Source: Bordetella petrii | Lineage (GTDB): Bacteria; Pseudomonadota; Gammaproteobacteria; Burkholderiales; Burkholderiaceae_B | DNA length: 64,000 bases | Reading direction: 5' to 3' | NCBI RefSeq assembly: GCF_017356245.1 | Contig: NZ_JAFMZZ010000004.1 | Coordinates: 999,163-1,063,162, forward strand | In this document: positions 16,804 through 24,929 of the stretch, piece by piece | How the letters are laid out: the number at the start of each line of letters is the position of its first letter | Numbering within the stretch: position 1 is the stretch's first letter | The notes under the pieces: model-generated | Databases searched by the model: none | Seen by the model: only the letters and a program-made list of their open reading frames with translations | Told to the model about the DNA's origin: nothing | Program-made: the position numbers and the translations under genes

Positions 16804-17958
16804 ATGATCCGAGATCCGATCAAATTCGAGGCAATGCTGGGCGAAGTGCGCGAGTTCCTGCGCGCCGAATGCCTGCCGATCGAACAACAGGTGGACGAGA
16901 CCGATGCCATTCCCGAGCCCGTAGTGCAGCGGATGCGCGACCTGGGGCTGTTCGGCCACAGCATTCCCGAAGAGTACGGCGGCGCCGGCCTTACCACCGA
17001 AGAGCTGGCCCTGGTGAACATCGAGGTCTCGCAGGTGGCCACGGCGTTCCGGGCGCGCTTCGGCGGCAACACGGGCATCGCGTCCGAATCGCTGGTGGTG
17101 GACGGCACGCCGCAGCAGAAGCGCCAGTACCTGCCGCTGCTGGCCAGCGGCGAAGTCACGGGGTGCTTCGCGCTGACCGAGCCCGAGGCCGGATCGGATG
17201 CCACCGCGCAGAAGACGCAGGCGGTGCGCGACGGCGCCTACTACGAGATAACCGGCCGCAAGTGCTTTATTACCAACGCGCCGGTGGCCGACCTGTTCAC
17301 CGTATTCGCCCGCACCGACCCCGGCAGCAAGGGCTCGGCCGGCATCACCGCGTTTCTGGTCGAGCGCGGCGCTTCCGGGCTGAGCACGCCGCCGGCCTAC
17401 CGCAAGCTGGGGCAGCACGGGTCGCCGGTGGGCGAGGTGGTGCTGGACCGGGTGCGCGTGCACGAAAGCGCCATTGTCGGCGGAGTCGAGGGACAGGGGT
17501 TCCGCACGGCCATGAAGGCGCTCAACAAGCAGCGCATCAACCTGGCCGGGCTGTGCGTCGGCCCCGCCATCCGCCTGGTGCGCGAGATGGTGCAGCGGGC
17601 GCACGAGCGCAAGCAGTTCGGCCAGGCAATCGGCGAGTTCCAGCTGGTGCAGCAGATGATTGCCGAAAGCAATACGGCGGTCCATGCGGCCCGGGCGCTG
17701 GTGCTCGAGACGGCGCGCAAGCGCGACGACGGCCAGGACGTGACCCTGGAGGCGTCCATGTGCAAGCTGTTCGCGTCCGAAATGTGCGGCCAGGTCGCCG
17801 ACCGCGCGGTGCAGGTTTTCGGCGGCGCCGGCTACATCGCCGGCAACGTGGCGGAACGTTTCTACCGCGATGTGCGGGTGTTCCGCCTGTACGAGGGAAC
17901 CAGCCAGATCCACATTGCCAATATCGCAAAGCGGACCATGGCGGCCATGCCGGGTTGA
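16804..17958 (+). CDS. Acyl-CoA dehydrogenase
   Basis: 384 residues, normal for the family. FAD/acyl-CoA binding blocks (CFALTEPEAGSDA, KCFITNAPVADLFTVFART) and the C-terminal LYEGTSQIHIANIAKR with the catalytic Glu of YEGT are intact. It would introduce an alpha-beta double bond into an acyl-CoA, passing electrons to electron-transfer flavoprotein. A good AAGGA ribosome site precedes the start. Followed by a Bug receptor after 38 bases; the locus suggests a short or branched acyl-CoA substrate. Confidence 0.94.
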   Translation: MIRDPIKFEAMLGEVREFLRAECLPIEQQVDETDAIPEPVVQRMRDLGLFGHSIPEEYGGAGLTTEELALVNIEVSQVATAFRARFGGNTGIASESLVVDGTPQQKRQYLPLLASGEVTGCFALTEPEAGSDATAQKTQAVRDGAYYEITGRKCFITNAPVADLFTVFARTDPGSKGSAGITAFLVERGASGLSTPPAYRKLGQHGSPVGEVVLDRVRVHESAIVGGVEGQGFRTAMKALNKQRINLAGLCVGPAIRLVREMVQRAHERKQFGQAIGEFQLVQQMIAESNTAVHAARALVLETARKRDDGQDVTLEASMCKLFASEMCGQVADRAVQVFGGAGYIAGNVAERFYRDVRVFRLYEGTSQIHIANIAKRTMAAMPG

Positions 17959-17996
17959 ATGCCCGGCCCATATCCATAAAAAAGCAAGGAGACACC

Positions 17997-18968
17997 ATGA
18001 AAATCACGCACCTGTTGGCGGCCTGCGCGCTTGCCGCATTTGCCTCGGCGCCCGCCATGGCGCAAGGGGATTACCCGAGCAGGACGATCAAGATCATCGT
18101 GCCGTTCTCGGCGGGCGGCATTGTCGATTCGGTCGCCAGGCTGATCGGCGACAAGCTGGCCGCCCGGTATGGCCAGGCGGTCGTGGTGGAAAACCGGACC
18201 GGCGCGGGCGGCGCCATCGGAACGGATTATGTCGCGCGCGCGCCGGCCGACGGGTACACGCTGCTGCTGGTCAGCCCCAGCCACGCGGTGGCGCCCAGCC
18301 TGCGCAAGAACATCACCTGGAACCCGGTGCGCGACTTCAAGGCCATTGCCGGATTCGGCATCGTGCCCAACATCATCGTCGTGCATCCCAGCGTGCCCGT
18401 GAAAACCATGGCCGAGCTGATTGCCCTGGCCAAGAAGAGCGACCCCCCGATGACCTATTCCACGGCGGGCGTGGGCACGTCGAATCATCTTTCCGGAGAG
18501 CTGCTGGCCCAAGAGGCCCACATCAAGCTGACCCATGTGCCGTACAAGGGCCAGACGGACGCGCTGAACGATTTGCTGGCCGGTCGGGTCGAAATGATGC
18601 CGCTGACGGCGGCCCTGGCGATTCAGCAGGTCAAGGCGGGCAAGCTGCGCGCGCTGGCCGTGACCACCGCCAAGCGCGCCAGCGCCGTGCCTGACCTGCC
18701 CACCGTGGCCGAGGCGGCGAACCTGCCCGACTACGCGGTGGGCACCTGGTTCGGGCTGGTTGCGCCGGCCAAGACGCCGGCGCAAGTGCGCGAAAAGCTG
18801 GCCGCCGACGTAAGCGCCATTGTCGCCATGCCCGACGTGCAGGCCAAGTTCGCTGCGCTGGGCATGGAACTCGCTCTGCAGTCGCCCGCCGAATTCGATG
18901 CCTTCGTGGCGGCGGAATTCGAGAAATGGGGCAAGGTATTCAAGCAGGCCGGCATCGAGGCGAACTGA
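17997..18968 (+). CDS. Bug-family periplasmic solute receptor
   Basis: 323 residues with a clear Sec signal peptide (MKITHLLAACALAAFASAPAMA) and Bug core (TIKIIVPFSAGGIVDS, VVVENRTGAGG, VPYKGQTDALNDLL). AAGGAG precedes ATG 17997. It sits inside the rightward operon between acyl-CoA dehydrogenase and the nitronate monooxygenase-like gene, whose start follows one base after its stop. Its ligand is probably the acid degraded by this locus. Confidence 0.93.
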   Translation: MKITHLLAACALAAFASAPAMAQGDYPSRTIKIIVPFSAGGIVDSVARLIGDKLAARYGQAVVVENRTGAGGAIGTDYVARAPADGYTLLLVSPSHAVAPSLRKNITWNPVRDFKAIAGFGIVPNIIVVHPSVPVKTMAELIALAKKSDPPMTYSTAGVGTSNHLSGELLAQEAHIKLTHVPYKGQTDALNDLLAGRVEMMPLTAALAIQQVKAGKLRALAVTTAKRASAVPDLPTVAEAANLPDYAVGTWFGLVAPAKTPAQVREKLAADVSAIVAMPDVQAKFAALGMELALQSPAEFDAFVAAEFEKWGKVFKQAGIEAN

Positions 18969-18969
18969 G

Positions 18970-20073
18970 ATGTCGCGCATCCGCACGCCGATCTGCGATC
19001 TGCTGGAGATCCGCCACCCCGTCTTCGGTTTTTCACATGAGCCGGATGTGGTGGTGGCCATCGCCCAGGCCGGCGGATTCCCGGTGCTCGGCCTGGGGCG
19101 TGACGAGCCCGCGCGCATTCCGGACATCGTGGCCGAAGTCGAGCGCCGGCTCGCGGGGCTGCCCTACGGCATCGACCTGATGCTGCCGGCCAATGTGCCC
19201 GAACGGGCCGACCTGGCCAGTTTGCGCGCATCGCTGCCGCAGGCGCATGTCGAGTTCGTCGACGGCTTGCGGCGGCGCTTCGGCATCAAGCCGCCGCTCA
19301 AGCCCAGTTTCTTCACGTCGCATGCCCGCTCCGAGGCGCTTTTCAACGCCCAGATCGATGCCGTGCTGCAGTCCAACGCGCGCGTGGTGGCCACAGCCAT
19401 CGGCCTGCGGCCCGAGCTCATCCAGGAAGCCCGCCGGCGCGGCAAGTTCAGCTTTTCCCTGGTCGGCTCGGTGCGGCATGCGCAGAAAGCGCTGGCGCTG
19501 GGCGTGGACGTGCTGGTGGCGCAGGGATACGACGCGGGAGGGCACACCGGGCCCGTCGGCACCATGTCGCTGCTGCCCCAGGTTATCGCGGCGGCAGGCG
19601 GCAAGCCGGTGCTGGCGGCCGGAGGCATCGCCACGGGCGGGCAGGTGCTGGGTTGCATCGGAATGGGCGCCCAGGGCGCCTGGCTGGGCACGCTGTGGAT
19701 GGCGGCCCGTGAAAACCATACGCCGGCGGCATTGCTGCAGCGCCTGGTGGCCAGCGGCAGCGAAGACACGCTGATCTCGCGCGCCCACAGCGGCAAGCCT
19801 TGCCGCGTGGTGCGCAGCGAATGGATAGACGCCTGGGAAGCCGCCGGCTCGCCGGCGCCCTTGAAAATGCCGTTGCAGCAGGTGCTGACGGGCGACGTGT
19901 TTGCGTCGTTGCACGAGCACGGCGATCCGCGGCTTATCTACGAAGCGGCGGGCCAGAGTGTGTTCGGCATCGACGGCGAGACGTGCGTGGCCGAGCAGAT
20001 GCGCAAGCTGGTCCAGGAAATGGACCAGGCCTGGGAAAGCCTGGCCGCGCTGGGCCGGCGCGCCGCGCCGTAA
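18970..20073 (+). CDS. Nitronate monooxygenase/2-nitropropane dioxygenase-like FMN protein
   Basis: 367 residues, TIM-barrel FMN protein. Visible are RHPVFGFSHEPDVVVAIAQAGG near the N-terminus, the central AQGYDAGGHTGPVG loop and the phosphate-binding PVLAAGGIATGGQV. Family members oxidise nitronates, but the fold also covers enoyl-ACP reductase-like enzymes; given CoA-thioester neighbours a reductase or other flavin role is possible. The substrate is not inferable. Confidence 0.8.
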   Translation: MSRIRTPICDLLEIRHPVFGFSHEPDVVVAIAQAGGFPVLGLGRDEPARIPDIVAEVERRLAGLPYGIDLMLPANVPERADLASLRASLPQAHVEFVDGLRRRFGIKPPLKPSFFTSHARSEALFNAQIDAVLQSNARVVATAIGLRPELIQEARRRGKFSFSLVGSVRHAQKALALGVDVLVAQGYDAGGHTGPVGTMSLLPQVIAAAGGKPVLAAGGIATGGQVLGCIGMGAQGAWLGTLWMAARENHTPAALLQRLVASGSEDTLISRAHSGKPCRVVRSEWIDAWEAAGSPAPLKMPLQQVLTGDVFASLHEHGDPRLIYEAAGQSVFGIDGETCVAEQMRKLVQEMDQAWESLAALGRRAAP

Positions 20074-20135
20074 GTTTCGGGCCGGCCCGCCGCGGGCCGC
20101 GCCGTTTCGTCCAACCATTTGCCCGGGCCCAGAAC

Positions 20136-21002
20136 ATGGACACACCGACCTTTCATGCCGCCTCGCTTACCATCGAGAACGGGATTGCGGAGTTCGTTCA
20201 CCATCATCCGGCGTCGCGCAATGCGATGTCCACGGCTCTGCGCGCCGACTACGCGCGCATGCTGGACGCCGTCGCGGCCGACGGCTCGGTGCGCGCGCTG
20301 ATCCTGCGCGGCGCGGGGGGCAGCTTCTGCGCCGGCGGCGACCTGCGCGAAATGGCGGATCGCCTGCGCGACCCGGCCGATGGTTCACCCGCCGCCACTC
20401 GCCGGCGGATTGGCGCATCCGCTCCGTGGCTGCGCCGGCTGCTGGAGCTCGACGCCATTGTCATCGCGGCCGTGGATGGCCCGGCGGCGGGCGCCGGCTT
20501 CAGCCTGGCGCTGCACGCCGACCTGGTGGTCGCCTCGCAGGACGCGCGTTTCAGCATGTCGTTTCCGCGGATCGGCGCGGTGGCCGATTTCGGCGCCCAT
20601 TATTTGCTGCCGCGCATCGTGGGCCTTTCCGCCGCCCGGGGCATCCTGCTGACCGGCCGCACCCTCGATGCGCGCGAAGCCCATGCGCTGGGAATCGTGC
20701 ATGCCCTGCATCCCGCCGGGCAGCTGGCGCAGGCCGCGCAAGCGCTGGCAGAGCAGATATGCCGCGGGCCGGCCGATGCCCTGGCAATGAGCAAGCGCCT
20801 GCTCAACCTGAGTTTCGACGCCGACTACGCCACCATGGCCAATATGGAGTCTTTATCGCAGGCGGTGGCGATGTCGACGCCGGCGCATCGGGATGCGGTG
20901 CAGCGCTTTGTGGGAAAGCAGGCCCAATCGTACGATTGGGACCGCGACGGCCAGGCGGCGGGCCTGGGGCGGCGGGCCCGCGCGGCGCCGGGCAAACGCT
21001 GA
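20136..21002 (+). CDS. Enoyl-CoA hydratase/isomerase family protein
   Basis: 288 residues, crotonase fold. The oxyanion-hole segments are present (SFCAGGDLREM and DGPAAGAGFSLALHADLV). The second catalytic Glu of classical hydratases is not seen; the equivalent loop reads SFPRIGAVADFGAHYLLP, with Asp, as in PaaG-type isomerases. It would hydrate or isomerise the enoyl-CoA made by the acyl-CoA dehydrogenase. Last gene of the rightward operon, with 62 bases to the preceding gene; converges on the RES toxin gene. Confidence 0.88.
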   Translation: MDTPTFHAASLTIENGIAEFVHHHPASRNAMSTALRADYARMLDAVAADGSVRALILRGAGGSFCAGGDLREMADRLRDPADGSPAATRRRIGASAPWLRRLLELDAIVIAAVDGPAAGAGFSLALHADLVVASQDARFSMSFPRIGAVADFGAHYLLPRIVGLSAARGILLTGRTLDAREAHALGIVHALHPAGQLAQAAQALAEQICRGPADALAMSKRLLNLSFDADYATMANMESLSQAVAMSTPAHRDAVQRFVGKQAQSYDWDRDGQAAGLGRRARAAPGKR

Positions 21003-21011
21003 CCGTCGGCG

Positions 21012-21758
21012 TCAGGCCGGAATCGGCAGCCTGCCTTCGTACAGAAAGCCCGCTATCGGATACGTGGCGACATCGCGCCCGCCGGCCTGCTTGAAGGCAA
21101 TGGTGTCGGCGCTGGCCTGGCACAGCCATTGGCTGGTGTCGCGCGGGCGCTTCTGCGCCATGGCGCGCAGCGTGAACAAGCCCACGCAGCAGCCGCCTTC
21201 GGGATCGCGCGCGGAAAAGTATTCGAAAGCCTGCACGCCGGCGGCGCGCATGGCCGTGCCCAGCTGCTGCGCGGCCTGATAGCGGGCGGGATGCGCCAGC
21301 TCGGCCCGGTGTGCGTCGAAGGGCGGGGCCTGCAGCCGCACGCCCTGCGGCGTTTTGTATGCCACCGAGAACAGCGTGTGCTGGCTGTGGATTTGCGCCT
21401 TGGGCGGCGGCGCGTCCATGGAATGCCAGAACACGAAGCGGTAGTAGGCGGATTCCGCCAGGGTGGTGCCGACGCTGCGGCCGCCGTAGAAGATGCCGGG
21501 TTCGTGCGTGCGTCCGAAGCGCGAGCCCCATGGCAGCGGCGGATACCGGAAGGGCGTTTTCAGCAGGTAGTGATAGCCGGCATCGTCTTCCGGGTACGGC
21601 GGCTTGGCCGCGTCGATGAGCGATTCCAGAAGCGCCTGTTCTTCGAGCGTATCGACGTAGCCCAGCGTGGCGACCTGCTCCTGGCTTTCGACCAGGCGAT
21701 AAAGGGTGCCGCTGATGGGGCCGATGTGCCGCGGCCCATGGCAGGCCTGCCAGATCAT
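21012..21758 (-). CDS. RES-domain toxin of a type II toxin-antitoxin pair
   Basis: 248 residues. RES-domain hallmarks are visible: GTLYRLVES near the N-terminus, FYGGRSVGTTLAESAYYR (Glu of TLAES, about residue 100) and a conserved Ser in the C-terminal half (AFEYFSARD). RES toxins are ADP-ribosyltransferase-like enzymes that deplete or modify NAD+ or targets. It is one base-overlapped (TGATG) with the upstream Xre/MbcA antitoxin gene, the standard order antitoxin then toxin. Confidence 0.88.
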   Translation of the reverse strand: MIWQACHGPRHIGPISGTLYRLVESQEQVATLGYVDTLEEQALLESLIDAAKPPYPEDDAGYHYLLKTPFRYPPLPWGSRFGRTHEPGIFYGGRSVGTTLAESAYYRFVFWHSMDAPPPKAQIHSQHTLFSVAYKTPQGVRLQAPPFDAHRAELAHPARYQAAQQLGTAMRAAGVQAFEYFSARDPEGGCCVGLFTLRAMAQKRPRDTSQWLCQASADTIAFKQAGGRDVATYPIAGFLYEGRLPIPA

Positions 21759-22129
21759 CAGATTTTGCCCCGGATGGCGTCGACGAAGCGCAGAACGGTC
21801 ATCAGGCCCTGGATGGTTTCGATTTGCCGCGCCGGCACGCCGCCCGTGACCTTGTTGGGGGTGTGCATGAAATGGCGGATCCAGTCGGGGTCGCCGCCCG
21901 TTACGGCGTACAGGGCGCGCGCCACCCGCACCAGCAGCAAGGCCAGTTCGCCCTGCTTGGTGCCGGGGTCGAGCGACAGGCTTTGCTTCAGGCGGCTGAC
22001 CGCGGTGCGGTGTATGCCCAGCACCGCGGCCAGGTCGGCCTGCCGCAGGCCCAGTTGATCGGCCGCCCGCAGCACCGCCTTTGCCAGGACGGCATCAGGA
22101 GACGGCTGGGTGCGGTGCAGGGCGGTCAT
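21758..22129 (-). CDS. Xre/MbcA/ParS-family antitoxin
   Basis: 123 residues from ATG 22129. The N-terminal Xre-like helix-turn-helix (QLGLRQADLAAVLGIHRTAVSRLKQ, about residues 26-50) is followed by the antitoxin/toxin-binding region ending with DPDWIRHFMHTPNKVTGGVPARQIETIQG. It neutralises the RES toxin and represses its own promoter. The upstream region carries two operator-like palindromes around a consensus promoter. A longer upstream reading frame lacks family similarity. Confidence 0.88.
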   Translation of the reverse strand: MTALHRTQPSPDAVLAKAVLRAADQLGLRQADLAAVLGIHRTAVSRLKQSLSLDPGTKQGELALLLVRVARALYAVTGGDPDWIRHFMHTPNKVTGGVPARQIETIQGLMTVLRFVDAIRGKI

Positions 22130-22142
22130 GGGGCTGCCTTGA

Positions 22143-22187
22143 TGTTCATATTGAACATATAATAGTTCAAATGTGCATATTGAACAA
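22143..22187 (-). promoter_or_regulatory. Autoregulated promoter of the antitoxin-toxin operon
   Basis: Minus strand: TTGTTC (22187-22182), 17 bases, TATTAT (22164-22159). A perfect palindrome TGTTCA-TAT-TGAACA occupies 22143-22157, and a one-mismatch copy TGTGCATATTGAACA occupies 22172-22186 over the -35. The copies are 29 bp apart. This is a textbook layout for antitoxin autorepression. Confidence 0.7.
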
Positions 22188-22235
22188 TCTTGAGCGCCCC
22201 TCGCACCGGGGGGCGCGTACCGGCAGGCGGGCACT

Positions 22236-22655
22236 ATGTGGATCCAGAAATCATTGACGCTGGCCGCGCGCAGGCGCGGCTTCCACCTGGTCACGGACGA
22301 CATCCTGGGCCAGCTGCCCGAAATCGGGCGCATCAAGGCGGGCCTGCTGCACCTGTTCATCCAGCACACCTCGGCGTCGCTCACCATCAACGAAAACGCC
22401 GATCCCACCGTGCGCGCCGATTTCGAACGCTATTTCAACCATGCGGTGCGCGAAAACGAACCGTATTACCAGCACACCTATGAAGGCAGCGACGACCTGC
22501 CCGCGCACCTGAAAGCCAGCCTGCTCGGGTCCAGCCTCAGCATCCCCGTGGGCGACGGCCGCCCGCTTCTGGGTACGTGGCAGGGCATCTACCTGTGCGA
22601 ACACCGCAACCATGGCGGGGCGCGCACGATAGTGGCCACGCTGCAGGGCGAATGA
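22236..22655 (+). CDS. yjbQ: YjbQ-family protein (UPF0047; secondary thiamine-phosphate synthase-like)
   Basis: 139 residues, full family length. Conserved segments are [21 protein letters not shown] (His/Ser/Asn active-site-like) and [12 protein letters not shown] near the C-terminus. YjbQ proteins have weak thiamine-phosphate synthase activity; their main role is unclear. It is divergent from the toxin-antitoxin pair, with no obvious functional link. Confidence 0.88.
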   Translation: MWIQKSLTLAARRRGFHLVTDDILGQLPEIGRIKAGLLHLFIQHTSASLTINENADPTVRADFERYFNHAVRENEPYYQHTYEGSDDLPAHLKASLLGSSLSIPVGDGRPLLGTWQGIYLCEHRNHGGARTIVATLQGE

Positions 22656-22742
22656 AGCGCCGGCAGGGCGGCCGGGTGGTATAACTTTTTCGGACACGCG
22701 CGCCGGCAGCGGCGCGCGCCCATCCCGAACCGGAGACCGCCC

Positions 22743-23444
22743 ATGACTTCCCCGCAAGACGCGTCCGCCTTCCAGGCGCTGGCCGGCGTCACCACCGCCA
22801 CCCTGACCACCATCCTGCTCAAGAAGGGGCTGCGCAATGTCTGGATACGCGGCGCGTTTCCGCTGGCGCCGGGCACGCCGCGCAAAGTGGGGCGCGCCTT
22901 TACGGTGAGGTTCATTCCGGCCCGCGAAGACCTGGCCACGCCCGAGTCCTGGAGTTCGCCCAAATCCACCCGCGCCGCCGTCGAGCAGATGCCCGAAGGC
23001 TGCATTGCCGTGGTGGACGCCAACGGCGTCAAAGATGCCGGGTTCTGGGGCGACATCCTGTGCGCCCGCATGGCCAGGCGCGGCGTGGCGGGGCTGGTCA
23101 GCGACGGCGCGGTGCGCGACCTGGCCGGCGTGCTGTCCACCGGCCTGTCCATCTGGGCCAGCGGCGCGGCCGCGCCGCCATCGGTGGCGGGCCTGACCTT
23201 CGTCGACTGGCAGCAGCCCATCGGCTGCGGCGGCGTGGCGGTGTTTCCGGACGACGTGATCGTGGCCGACCAGGATGGCGCGGTGGTGATCCCGGCCGCG
23301 CTGCTCGACGATGTGGTTGCCCTGGCGGTCGAGCAAGAGCGGCTGGAAGGCTGGATCATGGACGAAGTGCAGGGCGGCGCCACGCTGCCCGGGCTGTATC
23401 CGCCCAACGCCGAGAACAAGGCCCGCTACGAGGCAAGCAAGTAG
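22743..23444 (+). CDS. RraA-like / HMG-CHA aldolase-family protein
   Basis: 233 residues, RraA/dimethylmenaquinone methyltransferase fold. The G-x(n)-R-D signature is seen across WGDILCARMARRGVAGLV and DGAVRDLAGV, residues used by class II HMG/CHA aldolases and oxaloacetate decarboxylases for divalent metal binding. It is longer than E. coli RraA and probably enzymatic, cleaving a 4-carboxy-4-hydroxy-2-oxoacid or decarboxylating an oxoacid. HMG/CHA aldolase would be the last step of protocatechuate 4,5-cleavage, but no such pathway genes are adjacent. Confidence 0.8.
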   Translation: MTSPQDASAFQALAGVTTATLTTILLKKGLRNVWIRGAFPLAPGTPRKVGRAFTVRFIPAREDLATPESWSSPKSTRAAVEQMPEGCIAVVDANGVKDAGFWGDILCARMARRGVAGLVSDGAVRDLAGVLSTGLSIWASGAAAPPSVAGLTFVDWQQPIGCGGVAVFPDDVIVADQDGAVVIPAALLDDVVALAVEQERLEGWIMDEVQGGATLPGLYPPNAENKARYEASK

Positions 23445-23560
23445 CCTCGTTCCGGCGCCGGGTGCCCAGGCACGGGCTTGTCATGTAGGATGTCGCGAAT
23501 GCGGAGCCGCGCAGTAGGCCAAGTCCTCCTGCGGCCGGCCCATTTCAACAGGAGACGACC

Positions 23561-24913
23561 GTGCAATTGCTGGACACAGTGGTCAATGGCCTCAATGGCC
23601 TGGTATGGGGGCCGCCCATGCTGGTGCTGATACTCGGCACCGGCTTGTTCCTGATGCTGCGCCTGGGCTTCATGCCCCTGACCAAGATCGCCGCCGGCTT
23701 TCGGCTGGCCTGGCGCAGCCGGGCCAGGAAAGGCGACGATACGGGCGAGATCAGCCCTTTCCAGGCGCTGATGACCAGCCTGGCCGCCACCGTGGGCACC
23801 GGCAATATCGCGGGCGTCGCCACTGCCATCTTCCTGGGCGGGCCGGGCGCCCTGTTCTGGATGTGGGTGACCGCCCTGGTCGGCATGGCCACCAAGTACA
23901 GCGAAGTCTTGCTGGCCGTGCACTACCGCGAAAAAGATCCGCGCGGCGAATTCACCGGCGGCCCGATGTATGCCATACGCAACGGCCTGGGGCCCAAGTG
24001 GGCATGGCTGGGATGGCTGTTCGCGCTGTTTGGCGGCCTGGCCGGATTCGGCATCGGCAACATGGTGCAAGTCAACAGCATGTCCGACGCGCTGCAGGCT
24101 TCGTTCGGCGTGCCCGACTGGGTGACCGGCGTGGTTACCATGGTGCTGATCGGCCTGGTGGTGCTGGGCGGCATCCGGCGCATCGGCGCGGTGGCCGAGG
24201 CGCTGGTGCCTTTCATGTGCATTGCCTACATCGTTGCTTCGGTTGCCGCGCTGGTCTTGATGGCCGACGCCATTCCGGCGGCGTTGCAGCTGATCTTCAC
24301 GCACGCGTTCTCGCCTGTGGCGGCCACTGGCGGCTTTGCCGGCGCGGCCGTCATGGCCGCCATGCGATACGGCGTGGCGCGCGGCATTTTTTCGAACGAA
24401 GCGGGGCTGGGCACCGCCGGCATCGTCCAGGCTGCCGGCACCAGCAACAGCGCGGTACGTTCGGGCATGATCGGCATGATCGGCACGTTCATCGACACCA
24501 TCGTCATTTGCACCATGACGGGTCTGGTCATCGTGTGCTCGGGCCTGTGGACCAGCGGCGACAGCGGCGCGGTGCTGTCGTCGTCGGCCTTCGAGGCTGC
24601 CTTGCCCGGCGTCGGCCATTATGTGATCGCCATTGCGTTGGCAATCTTCGCGTTCACCACCATTCTGGGCTGGAGCTACCTCAGCGAGCGCTGCTGGGAA
24701 TTTCTGGTGGGCGTGCGCGCCATCTTGCCGTTTCGCATCATATGGGTCGTTGCCGTGCCGTTTGGCGCCATTGCGCAGCTGGATTTTGCCTGGCTGCTGG
24801 CCGACACCCTGAACGGCTTGATGGCCGTGCCCAACCTGATTGCGCTGATCATGCTGTCGCCCGTGGTGGTGAAGCTGACGCGCGAGCATTTCGCTCAGCG
24901 CGCGTCCGAGTGA
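23561..24913 (+). CDS. AGCS-family sodium:alanine/glycine symporter
   Basis: 450 residues from a GTG start with GGAGA 9 bases upstream. It is a polytopic inner-membrane protein with the family segment ATVGTGNIAGVATAIFLGGPGALFWMW and the downstream FSNEAGLGTAGIVQAA motif. Members import alanine, glycine or related amino acids with Na+. The stop codon forms one end of a perfect hairpin whose other end is the stop of the convergent FUSC gene. Confidence 0.93.
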   Translation: MQLLDTVVNGLNGLVWGPPMLVLILGTGLFLMLRLGFMPLTKIAAGFRLAWRSRARKGDDTGEISPFQALMTSLAATVGTGNIAGVATAIFLGGPGALFWMWVTALVGMATKYSEVLLAVHYREKDPRGEFTGGPMYAIRNGLGPKWAWLGWLFALFGGLAGFGIGNMVQVNSMSDALQASFGVPDWVTGVVTMVLIGLVVLGGIRRIGAVAEALVPFMCIAYIVASVAALVLMADAIPAALQLIFTHAFSPVAATGGFAGAAVMAAMRYGVARGIFSNEAGLGTAGIVQAAGTSNSAVRSGMIGMIGTFIDTIVICTMTGLVIVCSGLWTSGDSGAVLSSSAFEAALPGVGHYVIAIALAIFAFTTILGWSYLSERCWEFLVGVRAILPFRIIWVVAVPFGAIAQLDFAWLLADTLNGLMAVPNLIALIMLSPVVVKLTREHFAQRASE

Positions 24914-24929
24914 CCCTCGGCGAGGGTCA
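24911..24929. terminator. Perfect hairpin spanning both convergent stop codons
   Basis: TGACCCTC-GGC-GAGGGTCA: 8-base perfect arms, 3-base loop. The left TGA is the AGCS stop; the right TCA is the FUSC stop on the other strand. Its position suggests a bidirectional terminator, though no U-run follows on either side. Confidence 0.5.

Noticed and set aside
16869..18968. Long plus-strand frame joining acyl-CoA dehydrogenase shadow to the Bug receptor
   Set aside because: The first half is an Arg/Gly-rich shadow of the dehydrogenase; the Bug gene has its own ATG, ribosome site and signal peptide at 17997.
21012..22129. Reading the RES/Xre pair as the core of a novel defence island
   Set aside because: Only a two-gene toxin-antitoxin unit is visible, flanked by housekeeping-type genes with no other defence genes.
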